Below, piece by piece: positions 12,301 through 27,300 of a stretch of 64,000 nucleotides of DNA. This stretch comes from Owenia fusiformis. Taxonomy: Eukaryota > Annelida > Polychaeta > Sabellida > Oweniidae. A program made the translations under genes and the position numbers. Within the stretch, counting starts at the first letter, position 1. Each line of letters opens with the position of its first letter. The notes under the pieces were generated by a model that did no database searches, had not been told where the DNA came from, and was given only the letters and a program-made list of their open reading frames with translations. The stretch lies in NCBI GenBank assembly GCA_903813345.2, contig CAIIXF020000006.1, positions 26,047,936-26,111,935 of the forward strand, in the 5' to 3' direction.

Positions 12301-15300
12301 CACAATCATCCAAAATCAGGGTGCAATTGGAAGTATGAACTAAGAGTACATGTACATAGAGGTCACTTCATGTAACTTTGTCAATTTCATTAATATTAAT
12401 CTTATTATTATGTATCTTAGTATTTTTGTGGATTAATTGGCTCTATTAAAGTTGATAGTTTGATTTCTCAGTTTTTGTCCATACAGTAGATAGTCTAATT
12501 AATTATCTTTGAAATACTTCAAATAGTTGTTTGTGTTACTTCTTACAAACATAAGGATTATGCTTTCCTTCATGTATTAGAATCACATACAATATCACTC
12601 TACTATACATGTACCTTGCATTTAGTGTTCATGAGCAACCCATTTGGCTTATTAGTAATGATTATGTATTTGTTTTTATTTGTCTGTTCCTTATTAATGG
12701 TTTATCGGAAGACTGTTCATGTTAATAAGGTACTTGCAAAATATACTAAACAATACAATTAGACAAACAGAGTGTCTTATGCATTTCTAGGGGTTAGGTA
12801 TAATAGAGTAATATACAGTAAACAAACAAGTAAATTCAAATACAAAGTAAACATCAACTTACTGGAATGGGTGGGTCTATGGCCACTATGTGAAACCCTG
12901 GTGTGTTAGGCGGGATCAAGGTCTTACCCACAAGTACATCCATGCTCCCTCCAGCGTATCTCCAAACACCAAAATATACCTACAAGAATTGTGTTAGATT
13001 AGAAAAGTAGAGAGTTAAAAATGTAGGAAGCAATATTTTCAAAGTTTTCTTCACAATCATAATTTTATATTCTGAAAAAAAATATTGATTGAGATGTCTC
13101 ACTAATGCTAGTATTACATGCAAACATGTCAAAGTTAATTCGTTGAAAATTGAAAAAAGGACCTGAACTGCCAGATAGTTACAATGTAACTCTCAGAATC
13201 GATGATTATAAAGTCAAAAACATTTTTTTGAAATAGACATAAATACCATGGATGAAACGAAGATCAGAGCGATACATTTGTAAAATCATGAGAATTTTTT
13301 TAAAACAGTCTTCAGAACATTCTCTCAAATAATATATAAGCAGTATAAACAAGCAACCAATCACATAAAACCAAACAAACAAACTTACTTTGGTGTCAGG
13401 TGTAGATCTCTGGTACTCCCATGCTGTTACATAACCATCACAGGGGAACTGATTGTCCACCATTAGATGAGCCCAGTTGCCTCCACGCCTAGGTAGCTCT
13501 GTAGCAGGCCTCCCCACCTTACTGGGGCACACCCCAGGGTACAGAGGGGTAGTGGGGGAGGGAGGAGGTGGTGTCACATTTGCTGAAAATATATCAACAT
13601 GTTAATTTTATGAAGAAATGATTGTCATTATTTTTACTTTATTTCAATTTATTTTTATATCATCAAATTATGACAATCATTTATTTACTGATGGCATCAC
13701 TGTCCATCATTGTATACACTGGGGGTACACAATTTTGCCAGTCCACCTCCAAATGGTTCATTGATTATATGTAACTTACGACAGTATGGGATGTCACAGT
13801 ACTGCCAGCGTACTTCAGGGTCTGTAGTATAGCACCATGGTCCACCTGGTTCCCCATCAGGATTACGGCAATAGTTGTTGGCATCGGACAGAGTGAGGTC
13901 TGGGAAGTTATTGGGGTCAGTCTTGCCATGGGAATGTGGTGTCTGTGCGTCCCATCGTTGACAGAGGAGACCATATTTGGTCTGGGCAACTTTCCCAGTG
14001 TAGTCCCTGCCTTGCATACTGTCTTTGCATTCTGGGATTTAAAAAGTATTTATGTATTAAATTGAAAAGTAAATGCAAAGATTCTCATTTAATAAACATA
14101 AAACTCTACAATGTGTTATTCCTGTGGCCGTCAAACTAAAATGTTGGATTGTTGGAAAAAGCTTTTGTCATCTTTTTCACTTTTAAATAAGTTGGTCATT
14201 TCTGCATCTTAAATACTCAATGACTTCTATATTTGATCAAATGTCTCAAATTGTTATTCAGATTACATTAAGGAATTATAAGGGAAACACAGGAATAGCT
14301 TTTCTCTTGTAAAGGTTGCTTCCCAGATTTTGAACTCCCAGAGTCTATATCATTTGTTGCCACTTTAAATTGGCCATACTTTATATCTATATCATTTGTT
14401 GCCACTTTAAACTGGCCATACTTTGTATCTATATCATTTGTTGCCACTTTAAACTGGCCATACTTTGTATCTATATAATTTGTTGCCACTTTAAATTGGC
14501 CTAACCTCATATCTATATCATTTGTTGCCACTTTAAATTGGCCATACCTTGTATCTATATCATTTGATGCCACTTTAAATTGGCCTAACCTCATATCTAT
14601 ATCATTTGTTGCCACTTTAAATTGGCCTAACCTCATATCTATATCATTTGATGCCACTTTAAATTGGCCATTTTAAATTGTATCTAACATGTATATCATT
14701 TGTTGCCACTTTAAATTTGTCATACCTTGTACAATCCTAAAGCTTGCATCCATTCTAAACAATCCACTGTCTTGGTATTTACTGATCTTCAGGCGGTAAT
14801 TTTGATGTCTAATGAAATGATTTGGATAATTCACAGACTCAAAGTCTACATATCCTGGGTACCAATTGTCCTTTCTCATTATAAATGTGGCATCCTCGTA
14901 GAATATTTTTTCATTTCTAGGATCATCGTTGTGCTCTAGGAATAACAGGTAACCATAGTGACGAAGATAGAATCCTGGGAATTCAGATGACTGAAAGGAG
15001 ACGGTGTTGTTCCCAGCAGCACTTAGGCCTGGTTCAAGAGTGAACCATGGGTGCTGTTCTCCTTTGAGAAGATATGCCTCTTTTCGTTCATTGTAGCCAA
15101 AGTAGTATTCTGGAAAGTTCTGGGATTGCAAGTAGAAAGGACCACTTTCTGAAAAGTATAAACAATATGATTTTTAAAAGACGCCATTATTTGTAAAGTG
15201 AAAAACTTTTACAAGCTGTATCTCTAGTTCAAAAATCATGATAATACGAATTATTTCTTCTCAGGAGTTAAATGTAGATTTACAATAGGAATCTTCACGT

Positions 15301-18300
15301 GGACTGATTTCATGGCATTCTGGTTTACCCCAGGTTTACCAGACCCCCCACTTATGTGTCCTTTGCAAGACATCCACTTTAAAAAGATCACGACAAAACA
15401 GTGCAGTTATTGCGATGATTTCATGTTACTTACTGACATGGCAATCAGGGTTGACCAGATTTCTGTAAAACTTCCAATAGCCTCTAGCACCCAGGTATGA
15501 TCCGAATCCAACTGAGTTAACATACACTCCCTCTTGGAATGTATCAGGATCAGTCCATGTCATGAATGTATTAACTCCTTGACACAGTCCCTCTCCTGCA
15601 CTGATCTACAATAAACAATACAAAATAAGCATTTCAATTATAAGATGAGAAGATACATTGAATATTGCAAAATTAGGCAATGTATTCAAAGGTGTTGAAT
15701 ATAAAGTTCATAGAGTAGTTCTAAAATGTCATACTTTCAATTATTGACATTTTTCAATCATCATTTTTTGTGAAAAGGGGTTAAATCAGCAATGAAATAC
15801 AATTACAGTAATTCTAGATTGTAAAGAAATACTAGGGAATAAGGACCTTATGAGGAAAGGTTCTCACAAACTTACCATTAGACCCTGTGTGGTAGGTACC
15901 CATGATACCCAGAACTGTCTGTATTGGTTACAATCCACAATGTAAGGTGTCTTGACTACAACCTTTCTGGGATATGTGTTCTGTCCTTTGGCTATGAATG
16001 ACTGAGTGTTTCCAGCGCCACCTATTTCTACTTGGTAAACCTGTAAGCATAGGGGTTCAGATGTTGTAAAGGGTGTAGAGGTTCATGTAAAGGGTGTAGA
16101 GGTTCATGTAAAGGGTGTAGAGGTTTATGTAAAGGGTGTAGAGGTTTATGTAAAGGGTGTAGAGGTTCATGTAAAGGGTGTAGAGGTTCATGTAAAGGGT
16201 GTAGAGGTTCATGTAAAGGGTGTAGAGGTTCATGTAAAGGGTGTAGAGGCTTATGTAAAGGGTGTAGAGGTTTATGTAAAGGGTGTAGAGGTTCATGTAA
16301 AGGGTGTAGAGGTTCATGTAAAGGGTGTAGAGGTTCATGTAAAGGGTGTAGAGGTTCATGTAAAGGGTGTAGAGGTTTATGTAAAGGGTGTAGAGGTTTA
16401 TGTAAAGGGTGTAGAGGTTCATGTAAAGGGTGTAGAGGTTCATGTAAAGGGTGTAGAGGTTCATGTAAAGGGTGTAGAGGTTCATGTAAAGGGTGTAGAG
16501 GTTCATGTAAAGGGTGTAGAGGTTCATGTAAAGGGTGTAGAGGTTTATGTAAAGGGTGTAGAGGTTTATGTAAAGGGTGTAGAGGTTCATGTAAAGGGTG
16601 TAGAGGTTCATGTAAAGGGTGTAGAGGTTCATGTAAAGGGTGCAGAGGTTCATGTAAAGGGTGTAGAGGTTTATGTAAAGGGTGTAGAGGTTTATGTAAA
16701 GGGTGTAGAGGTTCATGTAAAGGGTGTAGAGGTTCATGTAAAGGGTGTAGAGGTTGGTGTGTACCAATAAAACACAAGATTTGCAATAAAATCACTGTTT
16801 GAACTTTTTTATGTGATGAGTGCAAAAGCTGATGACTATAAAAACCTTTGTACATCATGTCATACTCCAAGGACTCAATAATGACATTTCTGGCATCGTC
16901 AGCAAAGACTATCAAAAACTCTTCTTGAATATTTTTCAAATAATTTCTTCAGCTCATACCTGGGTGTAGTTGGTAGTTTCCTTGGGCGCAAGATAGATGG
17001 AGCCAGCTTTGCAAGTTTTCAGCTCAAACAGTATATAGTTGCGTTCTCTTAGGTCCAGCCAATCAGTGATCCAGTATACTTTGTTATCATTGGGGGTCTC
17101 CGTTTCAGTGAATGACTCCCCTGAAACATTTACATGTGTCATTGTTATATGGGGTGCCGTTATCAAGGATCTACCATTTATTTTTTATCTATTCAGCAAA
17201 AGTATATATGCATAATATAAGAGTCAAGTGTAGACAAGGCATCGAAAATGTCACCACCTGCCATTTGTTACTTACACCGGACACTGACCACCAAAAGCCA
17301 AATGCAGATTGCCGACCACCAAAAAAGAACTTGATCATTAATGTGTATATCTCAGTGTATTTACTTACGCATATCTCAGTGTATTTACTTACGCATATCT
17401 CAGTGTATTTACTTACGCATACATGTATGTGTAAAAATTAAACATTAACTTGCATCATACTTTCCTTAGCAATAACATCCCAAAAGAAGCGAGACATTCA
17501 GAATTTACAGTCTTTGAAAAAGTACCATGTAAAGGCAGAATAAGCCAAATGAACAATCAATATTTAGATTAACTATTATTACATGGTATCACCTGTAAAG
17601 TTTTTTCAAATCTGGAAATTTTTTCTGTATCTATTTAAAAACAAAAATAGGATCTATTGTATGTTTAAGCCAATATAAAGATGGCAGTATAATCTAAACA
17701 GGATGATTTTATTGCCATCTTTCTATAAAAACTTAAAACACACATAACCTCTAGTATCAAACTTACCTTGAAACATAGCTCTTATTGCATATGTACTCTT
17801 TATCACTTGAAATCGTGCTAGGTTAAATGTGGTTCCTACTTTGGCCTGTGCATCATATAGCGCTCCATTGATTGTCCTGAACAACTCTGTGGGACCAACT
17901 ACATCATCCCCACCCCTAGAGTTGGGAATTGCCACAGACTTAGTGGCAGCATCATAATGCACACCTAGAAATATGTTAAGAAGTACTATTCAACAAAAAT
18001 TAACTTTAATGCAAGCCTTATTATAAAGAATATTTTTAATTTTTTTATTCTGTATTAAGAATTAGGTACATATAGCCCCTCTCCCACCTACCTCATTCTT
18101 TCAATAACAGGTAACAATTATATGTATCATATCATAGAGATCTGGAAAGGTCAAAGATCTGGAGAAGTTAGACATGGGGGAGGAGATGGGGATCTGGAGA
18201 GGTCAGAGATGTGGGTTGGGGTCAAAGATCTGGAGAAGTTAGACATGGGGGAGGAGATGGGGATCTGGAGAGGTCAGAGATGTGGGTTGGGGTCAAAGAT

Positions 18301-21300
18301 CTGGAGAAGTTAGGCATGGGGGAGGAGATGGGGATCTGGAGAGGTCAGAGATGTGGGTTGGGGTCAAAGATCTGGAGAAGTTAGACATGGGGGAGGAGAT
18401 GGGGATCTGGAGAGGTCAGAGATGTGGGTTGGGGTCAAAGATCTGGAGAAGTTAGGCATGGGGGAGGAGATGGGGATCTGGAGAGGTCAGAGATGTGGGT
18501 TGGGGTCAAAGATCTGGAGAAGTTAGACATGGGGGAGGAGATGGGGATCTGCAGAGGTCAGAGATGTGGGTAGGGGTCAAAGATCTGGAGAAGTTAGACA
18601 TGGGGAAGGAGATGGGGATCTGCAGAGGTCAGAGATGTGGGTTGGGGTCAAAGATCTGGAGAAGTTAGACATGGGGGGGAGATGGGGATCTGCAGAGGTC
18701 AGAGATGTGGGTAGGGGTCAAAGATCTGGAGAAGTTAGACATGGGGGAGGAGTTGGGGATCTGCAGAGGTCAGAGATCTGGAGGGCTCAAAGAGGTCAGG
18801 GCTGGGGGAGGGGTCAGAGATCCGAATAGATCAGAGACCTGAGGTTAGAGATTTGATGGGCAAGACTATCATAACCTACCTATATAATCCCCTTTCTCTA
18901 CTCTTACAGGTGTAGTAAGTGTTTGTACACTTGGTCCAAGAGGTCCAGGTTGCATTGCAGTCTTGGCTATTAGAGTGTGATTCTCAGATCCAGGTGTTGG
19001 CCTCCATATTCCTATAAATGCTATAGAGTCGGTGTTGATGCGGAAATATTCAAACCCAGTTACAACCCCACCGCACGGGAACCTGAAAATATATATAAAT
19101 AGTGATGAGTATATGAGGTCAGGCCCGTAGCCAGAATTTCCCAAGGGGGGTTCACTTTTCCAAAAAATTCTAGGGGGTTCACTTTGGTAAATTTGGCTAA
19201 AAATCACTCAAAAAATAGTCAGAATGGTGAAAAACTGCATAATTTTGAAAGAAATTCAGGTTCGCCTGAACCCCCCGAACCCCCCCCTGGCTACAGGCCT
19301 TGAGGTATACTGTACCTACAGTAGATTAAATATAATAACATGGTAATACATCACTGACATTCAAAATTCACATTTTACAGCCTCTAGATCATATAAAAAT
19401 TTACAAAATATTAACTGAAAAAAATGAGTATTTGTAACTTCTGCAAATAGCAGATGCATAGATTCACAAATGGGTAGAAACATTGATTCTGAAACCATGG
19501 TGACATCGAAATCGAGGTCAGAGAAGACATCACAAATATCTTTCTTGCTTACCACCTTCATTTGCCAAATCAAATCAAATCTACCATCTAGATTCTGAAT
19601 GCCAGACATGAACTTGATGTTGCAATCAATGGAAACATATTCCTTAAATTGAATTGAATTGAATAATTTGGAGGCATGACTTCTAAATAAAAACTGACAC
19701 AGGTAAGCCAATTTGCATTTAATGGTGACCTTATGAGATTGTGAGGAATATAAACAATGAATAATAAAACAAATATTCTATTTTCAGTGAATACCTGCAG
19801 TTTAATATACTCCTAACCCTCCAGGCAGGGAATATAATATTGCTTATATAAAGATGGACATGTATTCATCTCAATAGAATAAAATATTTGTCTAATATCC
19901 AGGCCCATAGTCAGTTTTTGCTAAGGGGGTTCACATTTCAAAAAATTTCAAATGGTTCACATTTGACAACTGTGGCCAAAAATCACTTGAAATGTGCTCA
20001 GAATGGTGAAAACTGCATATAATATTGAAAAATTTTGGGCCTAGACTACGGGCTTGTTATTATTGATAAATATATCAAAATTTAATATTAAATTATTCGA
20101 AGAGTTTTTACAAAATTTTGTCATTTGACCAATCAGTGTTGAGGGTCATTTCTATATAATTTTCCATTTAAGAGTCATCTTTGAATTATGTACCCTGCGT
20201 GCAGAGTCTAGTTAAACTACACTCTGCCTAGTAGAGACCATATTACAGTAAGTAGCCCCGCCCCCACGACGGGTACTGGTGACAGTTTCGGTATATCACT
20301 TTTGACCTACGCGCTAATCAGCGAGCTTGAAGAAACATACGCCAAATGCGTTCTAATTAAATATGCGCATGTCATTGGTCAATTCCGGGCTCAACGATGA
20401 TGTCAGAAGGAATGACCATATAAAGAACGTCGGTCAAATTTGGCCGACGAACACTGATTGGCGCGGTGAGTTCACAGGTTTATTTTAGTTTGAAAGAGTG
20501 AAGACGAAGCTCTCTTTTAAGAAGTGAAGTCAAACGAATGCAAAGGGTATGAATTATGGGGGTTTCCTTCCTCTTATTTGTATTTATTAGGATTGGTATC
20601 AATATGGCGAATTGAATTGAACACATGTTTCTCTTGAACCAGTCATCAAATGTTCTGGAAAAAAAATTGAACAGATCATCAAACTAGTGATCATCTTTTG
20701 AATGGTAATTTTGAAAAAGTATATATACCTGTACTTCTCTCTATATTTTTTTAGAAAGCACATTAGACACTTCTTTTGTTCTTGGTATCATATATTCGGA
20801 ATGAAACAAAACATCTATCTGAACCTCAATGGAACAAAACGACAAAAACACAATGTGTTTAGATCTTTCAATATTGTAACTGTACAAAGGAAAGTTTGGT
20901 TGATTTAAAAAAAGTATCTTGTTAATGACATAAAAGGTTTACTTTAACTTTTATCTATTTTTAGGGTTTTTGTTTTAATTTTTTAAACACTTTTTGTTAA
21001 ATCAACCAACTTTTCCTTTGTATAACTATATTGAAAGGTCTAAGAAAATGCGACTGCACTCATCACACCACCCTACCCCTGGCTACGCCCATGATATTTT
21101 ATATTTTATTGACATATTATAGTATCAAAACATGATTCAACATAACATGATAATAAAAAAATACATGTTTATTAAAATATAATGTTTATGTTTAAATGGT
21201 AGCCATTGATTATAAATCAATACATTATTGTTGGGAATCAAAGTGACATCCAAGTGTCGAGAAATGGAGAAACATGAAAACTGTTCATTTTGGATAAAAT

Positions 21301-24300
21301 TATATCATTAGAATTGATTGATAAAATATATAATCCATATGTACTGTATAACTATTTCTTTTTACAATTTTTTTATTTCACTCGTGCTTAGTAGTGATAT
21401 GCATAAAATCAAACCATAATGGTTTCACTTATGAGCAAAATCTCTCTTAACTGACAGTTTTCATTGATTAGTAGACCATTTCTTCACTTTTTTAAGAATA
21501 AAGACCTACATTTTCCGAATGTTTGGAATAAAAGAAGATTTTAATATAAGACCTTCTTGTATAACGGTGAACAGTATATTCTCCCTATTATGATAACTTT
21601 ATGACCACTCCTTCTAAAACTAGATATATAATTGAATGGTAATCTATTGAATTAATCTCAAAAGGGCCAGGATTCCACATGTTCACATATAAGGTCTTTT
21701 AAATGTGTAATAACTTATCCTCTCTATCACGATATCTTTATAACCACCCCTTCACTGAAAACTTCATACACTATCAAAATTCAGTCTGTTATCTCTTGCA
21801 TACTGATAAAACATGATAGTGTCTCAAGGAGTGAGGTACATATGTATTCTTACTGTACATGTACGTATTTCAGACACACGTAAGACTGCAGCAAATAACG
21901 TAAATGTGAGTAGGTAGTTACTAGGTTCATCACAAGGTGGCTCATTCGGGTCAGATAGCATGGCGGGTATAGTAGAAAGTTCCATTTAACTTAAATTACA
22001 TCTGTTTCAGTAGTTCAATTTTCACATTATTTTTATGCCCAGTGTTTATTTTGTAACATGGTGTCTATGGGGAATCTCTTAGAAACTAGAAGTCACATTT
22101 TAAAAAAAAAAATTTCAAAGTTGATAAACAATTTTTGAAACCAAGAGTTATGAGAAAATCAGTCAGCAAATGTTTTACTAAAATTGCTCTTGTTTGAACA
22201 ATTTTATTCCAGTATACACAAAAATTGTTTTAAAATGTATAGAAATGATCTCTGCCATCTAATTTTACTATGTTGATCATCTAAAGTTGTACAGGTATGT
22301 AGTAAAACGTCAAAAGGTGGCAAAAATGAGATTATTCTCTGTTCCAACAGATTTTAGAGCCTTATTGGATTCAAGAGGTTAAGGTCCAAAGGTGTATTTG
22401 CAAAACAGTTTCAACAAGAAATACCATGTAATATTATATAATCCATCTATTGCTAATGTGTTTAGCAAACATTTCTGTCAGTTGGTGTAAGTTTGTGATA
22501 ATTATAATACAAATATATACAGCAAAAGTGTCAGTTAGGATATAAGAAATATACAATGAGTAGATATATTTGATAAACAGCAGTATTTATGAGTGCATCT
22601 GGAGAACTCAGTAAGTACACATACTTTAAAATCAAAGCTCTTAATATTCGTATTTTTGAGAAAATTTCTATATCTGACCGTTTGGTTTTCTCTCAGAACA
22701 TACAATTTTAAATTGAGTTGAAATCAAACCATGGCTCTTTGTTATATGTTAAGATTTCAATTACATGTATATTCTATTCAAATTCTATGGATGTTAAACT
22801 ATATACTCTAAAACACTTTAAATTCGCGGGAGCAGTTTTCGCGAATAAGTTAATTGTCGAATTGCATTGAATTATGATAAGAAATAAAACCTGTTTCGGA
22901 AAATATTGAGTGCACTTAGATATGATTGTTTGGGATTATTACTCTAATTGGCCATTTCTAAGGGTATTATCCTGTTAATTAACTAGTCATGATTGACACC
23001 TGTTGTTTTTTGATTGAAATAAAACTCGGGAGAGATTAATTATAAAAATAATCCTAGAAATAAACTTACAAACTTTCTTCTCATGAGTTAATACCTGTTG
23101 ATTGGAATGTGTGAATGGAGGAATCAGAGGATATAAGTCCCAATGGAAAGAACAATTTTAACATTTTAACCATGACGCATCTTAACAAAGTGCAGTATTT
23201 AAACTTTATCTTTTTACTTAAACTTAAATGACAATTATGACGATTTTATGATTTATAATGGTATATTAAAACAACAAACGCTGTTTTTAACTAACCTTAT
23301 ATTGTACATGTTTTATTGTTTAAAACATACTATGTTGTATTGAAATAAACAAATATATCTTAACATGACTTCTAAATTAGTTTTCACGATGTTTGTTTTA
23401 TAATTGCATACACAACTTGAATAAAATAGAAAAAACACATTAAGAAATACTATTATATTCAATTCTTCATTCACGTTACTCAGGTAAAAATTGTGATGTC
23501 CAATTTTAAATTCGCGGGATCCCGAATTCGCGATTTTACACTCACACGTATTAGAGATGCTCGTGAATTTAACATGTTTTACAGTATCTGCTCTAAAGGG
23601 CCCATTTGTCTTGCAGATCATTGACATAGACAATGATCTGCCTAATGTTATTTATTGGATCAAAGTAAAGAATGAAGACATGGAAGTATTTACTTATCGA
23701 GTTGTCACACTTAGGCTATTTGAGTATGTGCGCTCACCGTTCACCATCGTGTGAATACTCGGGGGAAGACATAAGGGCATGGCATGGATACACGGTGGGC
23801 AAAACAAATAGTTTTACAGCAAAATATCGATTAACCAATTAGAAATTAATCAATAAACCGATTCAATTAAAAATAATTAAAAACCAGAACAACGGCAACC
23901 CCAAAGCGTAGCGAATCCCATCGAACAGCCATGGATGGCATTTTTACAAACAAAGTATATAGCAAAAATGGCAGGCATTTTTCAAAATGGCCGCCTTCTA
24001 CCAAAAGTGTCATTAGACCATTTGCCATACTTATAGTATTCACATACCAAATATGAACAAAATCGCTCTACTACTTTTCGAGTTATAGTAAAATACGTTA
24101 AAATGGCGGCCATTTTGAAAAATGGCCGCCTTCTACCAAAAGTGTCATTAGACAGTGTGCCATGCTTACAGTATTCACATACCAAATATGAACAAAATCG
24201 CTTCACTACTTTTCGAATTATTAAAAAATACATTAAAATGGCGGCCATTTTTCAAAATTTTTTTCAAAATGCCCACCTTCTACTTAAAGTGTCATAGGAT

Positions 24301-27300
24301 AGTGTGTCATGCTTTTAGCATTCACATACCAAATATGAACAAAATCGCTCCACTACTTTTCGAGTTACAGTAAAATATGTTAAAATGGCGGCCATTTTGA
24401 AACCTTCTACCAAAAGTGTCATTAGACAGTGTGCCATCCTTATAGTATTCACATACCAAATATGAACAAAATCGCTTCACTACTTTTTGAGTTATAGTAA
24501 AATAGGTTAAAATGGCGGCCATTTTTCAAAATGGTGGCCATTTTTTAAAATGGCCACCTTCTACCAAAAGTGTCTTTAGACAGTGTTCAATGTTTATAGT
24601 ATTCACATACCAAATATGAACAAAATCGCTCCACTACTTTTCGAGTTACAGCAAAAATCGTAAAATAACGAGTAAAGGCCGCCATTTTTCAAGGTGGCTG
24701 CCATGTGCTTCTTTAATATCTACATTTCTAGCTTTATTAATGTCCTATATAATTTTTTTACATCTAAAACATATTGCTATTCAGGGGCGTAGCCAGCTTT
24801 CAGTCAGGGGGGGTGCGATCGCCGAAAAAATTTCAGTTTTCGGTCAGGGGGGGTGCGATTTTTGCATAAGCAACACAAAAAATTAAGATTTCTTTTGAAT
24901 TTTACAAAAATTGATGCAACTTCCTTCAAAATTGAGCTAGAAGCTTCAAATAAAAAGCATTTTAAAGCTCTGTTCTTCCTCTATCCAATGGTCATATTTT
25001 CAAAGGTTATGGGGGGGGGTGCGATCGCACCCATCGCACCCCCCCTGGCTACGCCCATGCTATTACAGTTTTACATATTGCACCAAAATTACTGTAAATT
25101 CGGCACTAAAATGGCCGCCATTTTGAAATGAGCGGCCATTTTGAAAATTGGCTTTCGAGCAGAACTTCTACCGCCATAGGGTATATGTGTACAAAATATG
25201 AACAAAATCGGGCCAACGGTATTTGAGTTATTGCCTGGACGGACGGACGGACGGAGGTGTTCCCTATATCTAGAGGCTGACGGTAATTCCGGTTATACGG
25301 TTTCGGTACGGAATTGAGCATTTACCGGTATTGAAATTATTAACCGGTTAACCGACGATAACTCCCCGGGGAAATAAAAGACACGTCGTTTTTTATTATT
25401 TCGTTTAATTTCCACTTTCACGATGCGTACATTTACATAGACATTAAGATGTCCATGTTTGGCAGTTCAGGAGTGATTTCCATGTTTGGCAATTCAGGTG
25501 TGATGTCCATGTTTGGCAGTTCGGGTGTAGTAGCTTCATGCTCAGGCTCAGATTTGGTTGTAGTTATGTCCGGTGTAGTTGAAGTGTCAACGTCAGATCC
25601 AGAAACTGAATTATGTTTGTAATAGTCATTTACGAACAACAAGGCATTGACAACCTCAGGTTGAAGTCGTGCCCGTTTGGAAGTGATGGTGTTGCCAGCT
25701 CACTGAACTGACGTTAACTTGACACAGATGACGCAGGAATAGCATATGTTTTTACCTACCCCACTACCCAATGGTTTGAAATGTGTAATACATTTAATTT
25801 AAAACTAAAAATACATCTTGATTCGTAAGATACAGTAGTTACATACTATTTCGTGAAGTTCATCAGTATGGTTTCAAATCGGTCTTGCACCATGTATGCA
25901 TATAGACATGAGAAGCTACGGAGAGAGTTAGGAACAAAGTGGGGGTGGCAGCGCATTGGCATTTTATCTTACATATTTTTACCGGTATTTCGGTAACGGT
26001 ACGGTTATTAGCGTGACGGTTACCGGTACTGGTTTTCAGTACCGTTGCGACCTCTACCTATATCCCTCCGAACTTCGTTCAAAGGGATAAAAATGAATGC
26101 CCAAAATTACGCACATGGGGGCGAATGGTGAGCCAAGATGGTGTCAAATGTTGAGCCTTAACACGACTTATGTGACAGCTACTTAGAGTTTTGGTTTTCT
26201 ATTCTCTTTGACAATACATAATATATTAGTCTGACAATTTGGCATTGTGTTTCAGATTGCACCACTGGAAAGCTTATAACATACAAACAAGTGAAACAAT
26301 CGACAAAGCTTGCAGACAAGACATTGGTATCCATGAGGCACCTCCGGGAGAGTCAAAATCACACTACAGTGAACTCCGTCAATGATGAAGATAATGATGT
26401 TAATGAAGCCTTCTTCCAAAATCAGGCACAGAATACTGACAACAACAGCCAAAGTAGCTCTGAAAGTAAACAGATTGTTGTATCATTGTGCCCACTGGAG
26501 ATACAAAACTGGTTGGAGAATCGCAATGAAACATGTCCTGTATTGAAGTGTAAGGTTAAACACAATCATGAGGAAAGATGCTTAAAATGTAATACACATT
26601 TTACAAGGAGATTCTTACTACTGAAAGACAATGAAGGAGAAGAGCGAATTCAATCCATTACTAGGAAAACACACAAATGTAAAATCTGTTCTAAAACATT
26701 AAGTTCAAAGAGCCAGCTTACTTCACACATGTTTATCCATAAAAAGAAAAAACTCTTTAAATGTGAACTCTGCCTTCAAGAATTTACAACGAAAGGTTCC
26801 CTCATAACTCATACAAAAAATAAGAACCACAATGGATATAAATGTGAAGTATGTTTTAAAACATTTGCCAGGAAGTTTGACTGCACTGTTCATATGCGAG
26901 TTCATAAGCCAGATCATTGGGAAAACAGAGAAAAACCATTCAAATGTGATATCTGTTTAAAGGCCTTTGTAACAGAACAATACCTCCATACACACATCAA
27001 ATCCCACACTGGAGAGTATGATTTTAAGTGTGACATCTGTATGAGAGAATTCAGTTCAAATTCAAATCTTGTCAACCACATGCGGATCCACACAGGAGTA
27101 AGACCTTTTAAATGTAAAATATGTTCTGCTGGATTCACACAAACATCTAATCTTAAAAGGCATATAAATACCCACTCAAGGGAAAGGACATTCAAATGTG
27201 AAATATGCTTAAAGAAATTTAAAACAAGAGATAGTTTGAAATCTCACTTACTCATCCACAGGGAGGAAAGACCATTCAAATGTGACATGTGCAGTATAAC

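Noticed and set aside
14268-14657. 129-residue open frame with [14 protein letters not shown] repeats
   Set aside because: Translation of the 42-bp intronic minisatellite beyond the AbfB2 donor.
16028-16939. 303-residue open frame of PLHPLHE/K repeats
   Set aside because: It is the translation of the 21-bp intronic minisatellite, which has no stops because its unit is a multiple of three; it lies between two well-supported FAMeT2 exons.
18122-18829. Gly/Arg/Glu-rich open frames on the plus strand
   Set aside because: Products of the 72-bp tandem array; unit is a multiple of three.
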